From positions 1 to 47,295 of the forward strand of contig JANQIW010000120.1 in assembly GCA_028281945.1 (NCBI GenBank): a stretch of DNA of 47,295 nucleotides. Direction: 5' to 3'. The position numbers and the translations under genes are program-made. Below, one piece after another: positions 1 through 8,770 of this stretch. Position 1 is the stretch's first letter, and every line of letters begins with the position of its first letter. This DNA comes from Prochloraceae cyanobacterium PL24a_bin.78 (lineage in GTDB: Bacteria > Cyanobacteriota > Cyanobacteriia > Cyanobacteriales > JANQIW01). Under the pieces are notes generated by a model. That model was not told the origin of the DNA. It saw nothing but the letters and a program-made list of their open reading frames with translations, and did no database searches.

Positions 1-321
1 TAAGTAATAAGCTTTGATTAAGTAATAAGTAATGAGTAATAAGTAATAAGTAAATAAGATATACTCTTTTTCTCCCTTGTCTCAAGAAACTCCCTTGTCC
101 TCCTTGTCTTCCTTGTCCCCCTTGTCTCCTAAGTCTATCATACTTTTGGAAAAGTGATATTACTCTCCCATTCTCCCATTCTCCCATTCTCCTCATTTAT
201 TCCATTCTCCCCAATCCTTCCAATCCTTCCATTCCTCCCATTCTTAAAAAAACCATCCACCTAAAAACCATCACCCATTCTTCCATTCTCCCCATCTCCT
301 CACTTTATGGGAAAAGGGAAC
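1..321. repeat. Composite STRR block (no gene)
   Basis: This intergenic stretch holds TAAGTAA heptamers at about 1-55, then TTGTC-rich units with a CTCAAGAAACTCCC core at about 80-125, then CTCCCATT octamers at about 160-300. Short tandemly repeated sequences of this kind are a known feature of cyanobacterial genomes. I see no gene here. The same modules recur near 3.1, 35.6, 39.9, 42.3 and 47.2 kb. Confidence 0.85.
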
Positions 322-1647
322 TTAAGTTGCGACTGAAAACTCTTCGGGATCGACTCCCCAATTAGTCCAACTAATAGCTTCTCTAGCAGTTTTCATAGTA
401 GGAGGAACTCGCAATACATGAATATGTCCTGTAGAAGGGCAAATCATCTTTAAAAGATAGATTGGTTCTACATCTACATCTGAATTTATTTTTAATAAGG
501 TATATTCTCGCCACGAATCTAATTCTATTGCGCCTAATTCTTGGCAAATTCTACCATAACCAATTCCTTGGATTAATACTCTTCTTAATTCGGCGTTTGT
601 CTCGGATAATAACCAATAAGGTTGCCATTGATGGGGATGAAATCGTCCATATTTTTCTGGTAAAATAACGTTTTGATAGGCAAAAATTTGATAATTATCT
701 AAAAATTCTATGGCTGCTTCTCCTTCTCCGTGAAGGCGGTTTTCTTCATCAAATAATAATTTGGTGGGGCGATGGCAAATTACACAGGTTTTCTCGAAAA
801 AATACACCCAGCCACAATTAGTTACTAAAGATTCTAAAGCTTTCCATTTTTTTTCATCGCATTTCCAATTTAAAACAGAAACACAATAGTCAATTTGAGA
901 GATCAAAGAGATATCTATATTAGAGCGTAAAATACTATAACCAAAGCCAATACTATCAATTATTTTGAGCCAAGGTAGAAAATTTTCTTTGAATTCTTCT
1001 TCCCAATTTTTTAGCATAGGTTGATTGGAAATTGTTTCCACTACTGGTTCTCCAAATTGATGCCAAATAGGCTCTCCTACTTGCTGCCAAAGGAAATCTC
1101 CTGCTTGGATGAAGAAATCTCCGGTTGGGATTTTTTGGATTTCTTTTTTGAATTCTTGTTGCCTTTCTTCCCAGAAATGATTAAATAATTCTTCTCGCAA
1201 TTCTTCTTGGAGAATTTCTAAATTTTGCCATTCTTGTGGGCTAATTTGAGTTGCTAAATCTTGGATTAATGCGGCGGTTGGCTGTAAACTGATATCTCTT
1301 GATTCTTCTGGCAAACGCCATTTTTCTTGTAATTCTTGCCATAATTGTTCATCATTTTTTTGTGGTAATTCTGCTAGTAATTCTAAAGATAATGGAACTA
1401 TTAGTAGTGGTGCTCCTAATTCTTTTGCTAGTTGTTTGGGGTTGGATGTTGCTATTTCTAATTTGATGGCTCTTGGACTATTAAAAAAGCGGATTTTTGG
1501 CTCTTGTTTCCCCATCAATTTGTATACTTCTCTGACTGCTTTTGTTGCTAAGAGAGGATCGATTTTTTTTGTGGATAGGGCGATGGCTTTCCATTTATCT
1601 TGATAAGCGGGAATTAATGATTCTTGTAATGAATTGATTTTTTCCAT
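322..1647 (-). CDS. DUF6745 domain protein
   Basis: A 441-aa soluble protein of unknown function. Residues 288-315 carry the features I associate with DUF6745: a CVIC pair, RPTKLLFDEENRLH, then GEGEAAIEF. The C-terminal third is rich in Trp and contains a CPSTGHIHVLRVPP segment. There is no signal peptide or membrane segment. The gene lies upstream-to-downstream with a 97-aa gene on the same strand 231 bp away. I recall such a small 'RQGDV/EVTGHSHRI' protein often accompanying DUF6745, which supports both calls. No biochemical role is known to me. The start ATG at 1647 has no strong ribosome binding site. Confidence 0.7.
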   Translation of the reverse strand: MEKINSLQESLIPAYQDKWKAIALSTKKIDPLLATKAVREVYKLMGKQEPKIRFFNSPRAIKLEIATSNPKQLAKELGAPLLIVPLSLELLAELPQKNDEQLWQELQEKWRLPEESRDISLQPTAALIQDLATQISPQEWQNLEILQEELREELFNHFWEERQQEFKKEIQKIPTGDFFIQAGDFLWQQVGEPIWHQFGEPVVETISNQPMLKNWEEEFKENFLPWLKIIDSIGFGYSILRSNIDISLISQIDYCVSVLNWKCDEKKWKALESLVTNCGWVYFFEKTCVICHRPTKLLFDEENRLHGEGEAAIEFLDNYQIFAYQNVILPEKYGRFHPHQWQPYWLLSETNAELRRVLIQGIGYGRICQELGAIELDSWREYTLLKINSDVDVEPIYLLKMICPSTGHIHVLRVPPTMKTAREAISWTNWGVDPEEFSVAT

Positions 1648-1878
1648 AGTTAATTTTTTTTTATTTTCTGGGATTTTCTGGGATTTTTTTTAGTCTTTGA
1701 TATGGAGCAAATATTTTAAATTTATTAGTAGTCTAATTATTAATATTTATAATTTAAATTTGATTTTTGATAATGGAGGAAAATTTGTTAAGTTATCAAT
1801 TATCAATTAACAATCAATAATTAACAAATCTATCGTTTTTTTCTTTAATTTTGTTGTAGAATTTTGGGAAAAATTTGA

Positions 1879-2172
1879 TTAATCAGCAACATAACGCCAT
1901 CCTTCTGGTTCATATTCTCGTTGAATGCGTACCATCCAATTCCCTTGAGGAATTTCGATTTGATGATGCTCTTCATGGGTTAAAGTAGCTGTATCTGAAA
2001 GCACTCGTAAATAGAGAATGCCATCTCTTTCGTATAATTCGGCTTGGCCATTACTAATGCGGTGAGAATGCCCTGTTACTTCTCCTTCTGCTAGGGTAAG
2101 GTGGTTTAATTTTTTCCCTGTGGCATCGGCTATAGGTTGTAAGATTACGTCTCCTTGTCTGATTGGTTTCAT
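1879..2172 (-). CDS. Small conserved protein, DUF6745 companion
   Basis: A 97-aa protein starting MKPIRQGDVILQPI, with the signatures AEGEVTGHSHRI, LYLRVLSDTATLTHEEH and a C-terminal MVRIQREYEPEGW. These are conserved in small bacterial proteins that I recall sitting beside DUF6745 genes. Several His residues (SHR, HEEHH) could bind metal, but that is only inference. The start is supported by a GAGG ribosome binding site about 10 nt upstream of the ATG. It would be transcribed before the DUF6745 gene if the two are one unit. Confidence 0.65.
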   Translation of the reverse strand: MKPIRQGDVILQPIADATGKKLNHLTLAEGEVTGHSHRISNGQAELYERDGILYLRVLSDTATLTHEEHHQIEIPQGNWMVRIQREYEPEGWRYVAD

Positions 2173-2265
2173 GAATTTTTACCTCGATTATGTTTGTCTT
2201 ACTTTTTTACTACTTATTATAACACTGTTTCTGAGAAAATAATAGTTGAAACACTACTATTGAAA

Positions 2266-2997
2266 TTATTCTTCAGATTGTTGTTGTTGTGCTTTCAATT
2301 CTGCTAATTGTGCTTCTAATTGAGCGATACGATTTTGGGCAGCTATATTAGCGGCTTTTTCTTGATTAGCAAGTAATTGGGCTTCTTCTCTTGCGAGATT
2401 TAACTCTTCATAGGTTAATAATTTCTCTCCTTTAACTGGATCGAAAAATCTGAATTCCCCTGAATCTAATCGTAAATCTAACCCTAAAACCTCACTTCTA
2501 AGAGAAAATTGAGCATTTGGTAAAGCTATGGCTGGAATTGCTACATAATTTCCTGCGACTAAAGTCCAACCTTGAAGTTGTGGTTTGAGATAATCCGCAG
2601 TGGGATCATATTGGAAATATTCTTGTACTTGTAAAAAACTATATATTCCTTTTTTTGCTCCTTGGTCTTTGGTATAGGTGCTTTTGGATGTTATTTCTAG
2701 GACAAAGTTTGGGGTTTTATCGTTTTCTTCCCAGACTTTATATGATTTTCTTTTTTTCTTGTCTACTCCAAAAATAACAAATGTATCTGGGGCTACTACT
2801 GCTTCTGGATTATTTTGTTCGTAGTAGATAAACATATTCCCGGAAATATAGATATCTTGACGGTTGTGAAAATATAATTCAAGTGCTTTTACGGCATAAA
2901 TGAGAGAATCTCTTTGAGCATCACCTTCTGCCATAGGTTTACCATCCTCATCAGGGTATAGGATTTTGGTGCTAGGATAATCAATGGAGATTGTCAT
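2266..2997 (-). CDS. Uma2 family putative restriction endonuclease
   Basis: A 243-aa member of the Uma2 family (PD-(D/E)XK nuclease fold), which is greatly expanded in cyanobacteria. The core is seen as PDTFVIFGVDK, then TPNFVLEITSKST with the E-x-(S)K catalytic pattern, then KKGIYSFLQVQEYFQYDP. Residues about 195-243 form a Gln/Ala-rich coiled coil (LTYEELNLAREEAQ to the Gln-rich end), common in the long Uma2 subtype. The substrate in vivo is not established for the family. The gene lies alone between a small conserved gene and an STRR block. No partner nuclease or methylase is nearby. Confidence 0.85.
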   Translation of the reverse strand: MTISIDYPSTKILYPDEDGKPMAEGDAQRDSLIYAVKALELYFHNRQDIYISGNMFIYYEQNNPEAVVAPDTFVIFGVDKKKRKSYKVWEENDKTPNFVLEITSKSTYTKDQGAKKGIYSFLQVQEYFQYDPTADYLKPQLQGWTLVAGNYVAIPAIALPNAQFSLRSEVLGLDLRLDSGEFRFFDPVKGEKLLTYEELNLAREEAQLLANQEKAANIAAQNRIAQLEAQLAELKAQQQQSEE

Positions 2998-3071
2998 AAA
3001 TTTATCTTAAGTATCTGTATTCCTAACTTTACTCCTATTAGTAATATACCATAAATTTAGAGTTCCTCAGA

Positions 3072-3345
3072 TGGAGTGAATGGGAGTTTCTTGAGACAAG
3101 GAAGACAAGGCAGACAAGGAAGATGGGGAAAATGGGAAGAAATTACTTATTACTTATTACTTATTACTTATTACTTAAATCTTGGATGGGGAGAGTGGGG
3201 GAATGGGAGATGGGGAGAGTGGGAGGAATGGGAGGAATGGGAGGAATGGGGAGAAATTATTGTACTTATTACTTGTTACTTATTACTTATTACTTAAATC
3301 TTGGATGGGGAGAATCGGGGACAAATTATTTTAGAAAAATGGTAT
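3072..3345. repeat. Composite STRR block inside the 2998-3562 gap
   Basis: This block contains GGGAGTTTCTTGAGACAAGG, GACAAGG units, TTATTAC heptamers at 3141-3178 and 3265-3297, and GGGAGGAAT units. It is the inverted counterpart of the modules at 1-321. The remaining part, 3346-3562, is AT-rich with no convincing gene and must hold the promoter of the DsrE-like gene at 3563. Open frames across the block are low-complexity artefacts. Confidence 0.85.
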
Positions 3346-3562
3346 AAGATGGAAAATTTTTGAGGGTAATTAAATTGATTCAATGGAAGGAAATACAAAA
3401 AAAACATAAAAATTATAGATTGATGAGAAAATAGGAAATATACTCCATAGATGAAACAATTGTCAGAACAGAAAAAACCATTAACAATTAACAACTTCTA
3501 TTACGAGTTAGGTTGTATAGATAGTTTTTGATTGAGAGATAAATATTTAGAGTATAATTACG

Positions 3563-3880
3563 ATGGCGAAGTATTTTTTAATTGAATCGAGATCCCAATT
3601 TGATGCAACGGAAGTGAATAATAATTATCAATTAGCTTTAGATTTAGCCCAAAGTGGACATGAAACAACTTTATTTTTAGTGGAAAATGGTGTTTTAGGT
3701 GCTAGAATGTCGGCATCTACAGGGTTAGCTAACTTAAGTTCAGTGAAATTATTAGCGGATGATTTTTCCCTCAAAGAAAGAGGAATCCTAGAGTCAGAAT
3801 TAGGATATGGGGTTGAAATCGCTAGTATTGGTGCAGTAATTGATGCGATGACTGAAGGGCAAAAAACCATTTGGCTTTAA
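3563..3880 (+). CDS. DsrE-like small protein (first of three)
   Basis: A 105-aa protein with a DsrE/TusD-type alpha/beta fold pattern: MAKYFLIESRS as first beta strand, ALDLAQSGHETTLFLVENGV as helix and second strand, and a final GAVIDAMTEGQKTIWL. DsrE-family proteins relay sulfur as protein persulfides or act as small regulatory subunits. This copy has no cysteine, so it cannot be a sulfur carrier itself and may be structural. It is the first of three same-strand DsrE-like genes. The distance to the next gene, 111 bp, includes a 12-nt tandem repeat. Confidence 0.65.
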   Translation: MAKYFLIESRSQFDATEVNNNYQLALDLAQSGHETTLFLVENGVLGARMSASTGLANLSSVKLLADDFSLKERGILESELGYGVEIASIGAVIDAMTEGQKTIWL

Positions 3881-3940
3881 GATTTGAATTAAGATTTGAA
3901 TTAAGATTTGAATATTAAGATTTGAATTAAAATTTGGATG
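3880..3940. repeat. 12-nt tandem repeat
   Basis: About four to five copies of AAGATTTGAATT, the last ones imperfect, lie directly after the stop codon of the first DsrE-like gene and before the ribosome binding site of the second. Confidence 0.8.
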
Positions 3941-3991
3941 GAAAAAAATAGTTAATTTAAGTTAGAAAAAAACAGATGAGGAGATTTGATA

Positions 3992-4402
3992 ATGAGTAAT
4001 AAAACTTTGACTTTTTCTATAATGGATGGGCCTTTTGAAAGGGCAAGAATAGCAACTACTTTTAGGATGATTCATGAAGCTATAGAGCGAGGATATAATG
4101 TTAATGTTTTTGCTTATGAGGGTGCGGTTTCTTTGGGATTTTCTCTACAAAAAGGTCATGCTAATAGTATGCATGGTAGAACGATCGAGGAAGAAGATCA
4201 TCCTTTACCGAAGGAATGGATTGAGTCTTTAATGGCAAAAGCTGAAGAAAAAGGTGCTATTTTTAATTGGATTAATTGTGGACTTTGTGTTGATGAAAGA
4301 GGGGTAAATGAATCCATTGAACAAATTAAAAGAGGTGCTCCTAAAGATCTTTGGCAATGGGCAAAGGATTCTGATGGTGTATTAATTATTGGTACTAAAT
4401 AA
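3992..4402 (+). CDS. DsrE/DsrF (TusD-like) family protein
   Basis: A 136-aa protein, MSNKTLTFSIMDGPFERARI onward. It has the fold features of the family: first strand, GPFE loop, helix IATTFRMIHEAIERGY, then strand VNVFAYEGAV. The conserved cysteine region appears as NWINCGLCVDERG, comparable to the active Cys loop of TusD/DsrE; two Cys lie three apart. I chose the ATG at 3992 over an upstream TTG because GAGGAG sits 8 nt before it. The likely role is persulfide relay or regulation of sulfur metabolism with its two neighbours, by family analogy. Confidence 0.75.
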   Translation: MSNKTLTFSIMDGPFERARIATTFRMIHEAIERGYNVNVFAYEGAVSLGFSLQKGHANSMHGRTIEEEDHPLPKEWIESLMAKAEEKGAIFNWINCGLCVDERGVNESIEQIKRGAPKDLWQWAKDSDGVLIIGTK

Positions 4403-4512
4403 TTGGTAATTATTGATTATTAATCTTAATTTATTTGAGAAAAATAACTATTAATAATTTAACAATTGATTTTTAAAGAAATTGATATTTTTGAGGAGAA
4501 AAAACAGAAAGT

Positions 4513-4896
4513 ATGAAGGCTTTACAAATAATAGAATCTGGTTATCGCTGTACAATTGAAGAACAAGATGATCCTTGTCTTTGGATTACTCAAAATTTAA
4601 AGGTTACGGCAGGTGCAGAGGTGGATCTTTTGCTTCGTGGGAATGCGGTTAATTATATTCTTTCCACTCAAAATGCTTCTGGTTTAGTGTTTGGTTCTAA
4701 AAAACAAACTCAACCTCCGGAAATCGATCGGGATTTACTTCACGCTATTTCCCATGGTATTAAGGTTTATGTTATTACTGAAGATTTAGATGCTAGAGGT
4801 ATTTCTGATGGTAATGCTATTGCCGGAATTACTAAGATTTCCCGTAAGGAACTTCCAAATTTATTTGAAGAATACGATAGTATTTGGCATTGGTAA
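4513..4896 (+). CDS. DsrE/DsrH-like protein (third of three)
   Basis: A 127-aa protein with a DsrE-like core: MKALQIIESGYRC, VDLLLRGNAVNYIL, then SHGIKVYVITEDLDARGI. It has Cys in the first 25 residues (GYRCTIEEQDDPC) but no obvious C-terminal active Cys. GAGGAG lies about 13 nt before the ATG. It ends the three-gene DsrE-like cluster, which a terminator follows. The trio resembles TusBCD or DsrEFH in gene number, but the sequences are not close enough by eye to assign those names. Confidence 0.65.
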   Translation: MKALQIIESGYRCTIEEQDDPCLWITQNLKVTAGAEVDLLLRGNAVNYILSTQNASGLVFGSKKQTQPPEIDRDLLHAISHGIKVYVITEDLDARGISDGNAIAGITKISRKELPNLFEEYDSIWHW

Positions 4897-4979
4897 TTCT
4901 TTAAGAGTAAAAAAATAAATATGATAATTGTTAGTATAATAATCTCAAGATAATTTTTATACTAATTAAATCTTAATTT

Positions 4980-5036
4980 ATCCCTTATATTTTCTAATTT
5001 TGATAGGGAATTAGTAAGAATATTAGGGATTTTTTA
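4980..5036 (+). terminator. Rho-independent terminator after the DsrE-like cluster
   Basis: The arms ATCCCTTATATT (4980-4991) and AATATTAGGGAT (5019-5030) pair with one mismatch and are followed by a run of six T. It lies 84 bp after the stop codon of the third DsrE-like gene. Confidence 0.75.
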
Positions 5037-5418
5037 TGATTAATTGCTAGTGATTAGTTATTGATTGTTAATTGTCATAATAGCTTTTGTGATAGAAATA
5101 TTATAGAATATCATCATCGTTAAAGCTCATAGTAAATTTATTATCTAAAATTTCTTTTCTCTAATTTTTCCATTCGTTTTTTAAGTAAAAAGATTGATGT
5201 AAAAAGTTAAAATATATACTCCTATTCCCCCATTCCTCCCATTTCTCATTCTCCCAATCTCCCAATCTCCCAATCTCCCAATCTCCCATTCCTCCCATTC
5301 CTCCCATTCCTCCCATTCTAAAAAAAAACCATCTACCTTAAAACCATCACCCACTCTCCCATTCTCCCCAGTAAAAATCTATTATTATTAAGAAAAGTAT
5401 ATTAGGAGTGGATTTTTA
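5037..5418. repeat. Intergenic region with CTCCCATT/CTCCCAATC STRR
   Basis: STRR octamers fill about 5221-5370 (CTCCCAATC and CTCCCATTC types). The rest is AT-rich. A ribosome binding site (TAGGAG) lies 8-10 nt before the antiporter ATG at 5419. On the minus strand between about 5112 and 5210 two adjoining frames could be joined into a protein-like remnant; see the findings. Confidence 0.7.
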
Positions 5419-6996
5419 ATGAGTTTAGAGTCTTCAGTTACTGAAACTTCAATTCAAACCAATTTAGAACAATTTTTAATTGTCTTATCAGTATCTTTAA
5501 GTGTGGCAACGGTATCAAGAATTTTTAGCTGGTTTCGTCAAATTCCCTATACATTATTGTTAGTAATTGTAGGACTTTGTTTAGCATTTGTGGATATCCG
5601 TTTGGTCAATCTTTCCCCTGAATTAATATTAGAAATATTTTTGCCTCCACTATTATTTGAAGCGGCTTGGAATATCCGCTGGCGATCGTTAAGAGAAAAC
5701 CTTTTACCAGTAGGTTTATTTGCAATTGTGGGGGTAGTTATTTCTGTCATTGGGATTGCTTTACCTTTGAGTCAATTTACTAATCTTTCTTTAGCTACAG
5801 CATTATTAGTGGGAGCATCTCTTTCTGCGACGGATCCTGTTTCTGTTGTTGCCTTATTTAGAGAGCTTGGTGCGAGTAAAAAGTTAACGATTTTGATGGA
5901 AGGAGAAAGCTTATTTAATGATGGAGTTGCGGTGGTAGCTTTTGTTTTATTAGTAGGTATTCCCTTAGGAGTTAAAGAGTTTTCTTTGCCCAATACTATT
6001 ACTAGTTTTGGTACTTTTGTAGGCATTGGAATTGGAATTGGATGTTTAATTGGCTTTGGAATTTCCTATTTAACTCAGCGTTTTGATTTGCCATTAGTGG
6101 AGCAATCTTTAACTTTAGTTTCTGCTTATGGTACTTATATAATAACAGAAGAATTGGGAGGATCTGGAGTTATTGGAGTTGTAACTGTAGGCATGATTTT
6201 GGGGAATTTTGGCTCTAGAATTGGCATGAATCCTCGCACGAGATTATTGGTTTCTGAATTCTGGGATTTCTTAGCTTTTTTTGTTAATTCTATTGTTTTT
6301 TTACTAATTGGAGATCAGATTAATTTTTCTAGTTTGGCTGCTAATTTTAAACTGATTTTAGTGGCAATTTTGGCGGTACTTTTTACCAGAATTATTGTTA
6401 TTTATGGTTTGGGTGGATTGACTAATTTATCAGGAAATACTGATATTAGTTTAAAAGAACAAACTGTTTTATGGTGGGGCGGTTTAAGAGGTTCGGTTTC
6501 TATTGCATTGGCTTTAAGTGTACCAGAAATGTTGGAAGGTAGACAAGAAATTATTGAAACAGTTTTTGGGGTGGTTTTATTTACTTTGTTGGTGCAAGGT
6601 TTAACAACTCAATGGTTTTTGGAAAAGTTGGATCTCATTGGGGATCAACCTTTAAGGCAGAAATATTCAGAATTACTTGCTCGTAGAACTGCTCTTAAAA
6701 GAGTTTTAGAGTATTTAGCTAAGTTGGATGAATCTCCTGATATTGATTCGGAATTTTATCGTTATGAGCAAGAATTGGTAAGAGGTGAACTTAAAGCTGT
6801 AGATGAAGAAATTATTAGGTTACAAGAAGAATATTCTCAGTTAAGAAATCTTGATATGGAACAATTAAGGGAGCAATTATTGGATATTGAAGCTGATACT
6901 TATGCTGAATTTATTCGAGCGGGGCGTTTAAATAAAAATCTTTCTCCTACTTTACAAAAAATTCTTGTTGAAGCTGAAGTAAAACATGAAGAGTAA
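5419..6996 (+). CDS. Na+/H+ antiporter, NhaP/CPA1 family
   Basis: A 525-aa integral membrane antiporter exchanging Na+ (or K+) for H+. About 12 hydrophobic segments fill residues 15-410. The CPA1 signatures are present: GASLSATDP (D139) and ESLFND (residues 163-168, with the Asn-Asp ion site). A later WGGLRGSVSIALAL matches the conserved Arg-containing helix. The C-terminal 115 residues are a charged, helical cytoplasmic tail (LARRTALKRVLEYLAKL onward), as in NhaP/NhaS1-type proteins. AGGAG precedes the ATG. It stands alone in its transcription unit, facing the GTPase gene tail to tail. Confidence 0.9.
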   Translation: MSLESSVTETSIQTNLEQFLIVLSVSLSVATVSRIFSWFRQIPYTLLLVIVGLCLAFVDIRLVNLSPELILEIFLPPLLFEAAWNIRWRSLRENLLPVGLFAIVGVVISVIGIALPLSQFTNLSLATALLVGASLSATDPVSVVALFRELGASKKLTILMEGESLFNDGVAVVAFVLLVGIPLGVKEFSLPNTITSFGTFVGIGIGIGCLIGFGISYLTQRFDLPLVEQSLTLVSAYGTYIITEELGGSGVIGVVTVGMILGNFGSRIGMNPRTRLLVSEFWDFLAFFVNSIVFLLIGDQINFSSLAANFKLILVAILAVLFTRIIVIYGLGGLTNLSGNTDISLKEQTVLWWGGLRGSVSIALALSVPEMLEGRQEIIETVFGVVLFTLLVQGLTTQWFLEKLDLIGDQPLRQKYSELLARRTALKRVLEYLAKLDESPDIDSEFYRYEQELVRGELKAVDEEIIRLQEEYSQLRNLDMEQLREQLLDIEADTYAEFIRAGRLNKNLSPTLQKILVEAEVKHEE

Positions 6997-7008
6997 TCAC
7001 AATATTTA

Positions 7009-7044
7009 TTAGGAAAACTATTAGGAAAACTATTAGGAAAACAG
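7009..7044. repeat. 12-nt tandem repeat after the antiporter
   Basis: Three copies of TTAGGAAAACTA (the last ends CAG) lie directly after the antiporter stop codon. Just after it, TTAATAGTTAA (7045-7055) and TTAACTATTAA (7087-7097) form an inverted repeat between the two convergent genes. It is too AT-only to call a terminator. Confidence 0.8.
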
Positions 7045-7093
7045 TTAATAGTTAATAGGTAAATCATTAAAATTAACCATTAACCGTTAACTA

Positions 7094-8563
7094 TTAATTA
7101 TTGATTATTAGCTTGGGTGATTGTTGTGGAGATAGACGATTGAATGCACTTTTAACAAAGCTTTCTAAAAAGGCTTTTCTTTGATTTTGTTGGAAGATTT
7201 GTTTTAGTTTTTCTCCTAATCTTTGCATATTTAATTCTTCTCCTGTTTTGGCACTAATGTCTAATTCTTGAAGGTATTCTATTAGGCTTAATCCGGCTAT
7301 TCTGGTTAAATAAGCGGCACTAATTCCTTGGGTTATTCCTCCTGCTATATAGGTGACTGTATTGGTTTTGAGGATACTACTAATAGTTTGGGTTGATAGT
7401 TCTACTAATCCTAATTTTACCATTAATTTTCCAATAGTTATTGAGGCTTTTTTTGCGGCATCGAGACTAATTTTTTGTTGATATATTTCGCTTAAATCTA
7501 TTAACATTTGAGCGTTTATAGCGACTGTTGCTAATAAATCTAAGGCGGCTACTGGATTGGTAAATGCTGTTGCTGCTGCTATCCATTGGTATTTTTCGAT
7601 GATAGGAATTGCTTGATTTTTTCTGAGTTGATTTAATTTTGCTTTGGCTTGTTTTTTAATTGCTATTGCTTTTCGCCACTGGGTTGCCCAAATTAATTCT
7701 TGTTTTTGTTGGCTAATAATTTGAGTCAATATTTGTTGAAGATTTTCTAATTCTGAGGGTAGATTTTCTATCCATTCTTGAATGCTTCCATCTGGTTGAT
7801 GTTTTCTTACTTTTAAGGTTGGTGCCGAGGCGATACTAATTACTTCTTCTGGTGAGATTAATTCTTTTACTCTTTGTTGTATTTGGTTAAAAATTAAGGC
7901 TCTTTCTTCGGGAATATATCTATCTTTTTTGTTGAAAATTATTAAGATACGGGAGGCATTTGTTTTTAATTGTTTGATGATTTGCCATTGGGATTCTTTT
8001 ATGTCTTCATCTGTTAGGAATAATACTAATTCTGACGCTAAGATTTTTTGGTAAGCTAGGTTATCATTTGCTTCTGTTTGTGTTAATAAGGCTTCGGTTT
8101 CTATAAATTTTATTTTATTATCTACGGTTAAATTTTGTTTTTCTAAAAGTTCTAATAAGGTGGTTTTTCCTACTTTTTTAGTGCCTGTAATTGCTATTTG
8201 AATTTCTTCTCGATTGAGGGATTGTTTTAAGTTATCTAGTTGTTTTTGTAATTGGTTTAAATCTTGGGATTTGAGTTGATTTTTGGGTTGATTTTTGACT
8301 TCATTTTGGAGATTTTCTATGGTTAATTGGGCTAAGTTTATTGCTTTTTCAACATCTATTTGATTGATAGTTTCTGGTAAAATTAAATTGGGTTTATTTT
8401 GCTTTTCTTGAAGTAACCAAAGCGCGGCACCTAAGCCTATTGTTGTTAACATTCCTATTTCACCCATTCTTACCATTGAATCTGCTATGATTTCCCACAC
8501 CCATAAACCCATAGATAGGCTGATTCCACCTAATAAGATTGGTTTGCGTAGTTTGACTTTCAT
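7094..8563 (-). CDS. Membrane-anchored GTPase with DUF697 domain
   Basis: A 489-aa protein. Two hydrophobic stretches at residues 8-30 and 36-52 anchor it in the membrane. A coiled-coil linker (about 65-118) precedes a GTPase core with P-loop GTKKVGKTT (127-135), G4 motif NKKD (211-214) and a G5-like SAP (246-248). A clear DxxG switch II is missing; the region where it should fall reads TEALLTQTEAND. Residues about 320-450 match DUF697, with a hydrophobic TAFTNPVAALDLLATVAINA segment and a Gly-rich GGITQGISAAYLTRIAG. DUF697 GTPases are linked to envelope or membrane functions, but no precise role is known. AAGGAG precedes the start. Confidence 0.8.
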   Translation of the reverse strand: MKVKLRKPILLGGISLSMGLWVWEIIADSMVRMGEIGMLTTIGLGAALWLLQEKQNKPNLILPETINQIDVEKAINLAQLTIENLQNEVKNQPKNQLKSQDLNQLQKQLDNLKQSLNREEIQIAITGTKKVGKTTLLELLEKQNLTVDNKIKFIETEALLTQTEANDNLAYQKILASELVLFLTDEDIKESQWQIIKQLKTNASRILIIFNKKDRYIPEERALIFNQIQQRVKELISPEEVISIASAPTLKVRKHQPDGSIQEWIENLPSELENLQQILTQIISQQKQELIWATQWRKAIAIKKQAKAKLNQLRKNQAIPIIEKYQWIAAATAFTNPVAALDLLATVAINAQMLIDLSEIYQQKISLDAAKKASITIGKLMVKLGLVELSTQTISSILKTNTVTYIAGGITQGISAAYLTRIAGLSLIEYLQELDISAKTGEELNMQRLGEKLKQIFQQNQRKAFLESFVKSAFNRLSPQQSPKLIINN

Positions 8564-8770
8564 TTTCTCCTTTTCTCCTTTTCTTCTAAGCTATTTTTAG
8601 TTTTATTTTATCCTAGTTTAAGGCTTAATTGTTAAGGATAGATAATTATTTTTTGGTGATTTACTAGCTGATTTATTAGCTGATTTACTAATTGATTTTA
8701 TTAATAATTTGATGATTATTTTCAGTAATATTGTAATTAATATTTTGATTAATACTGAAGTGGTTTTATT

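Noticed and set aside
3076..3347. Two overlapping plus-strand reading frames rich in Trp, Glu and Gly
   Set aside because: They are translations of GGGAGGAAT and TTATTAC tandem repeats, without ribosome binding sites or family resemblance.
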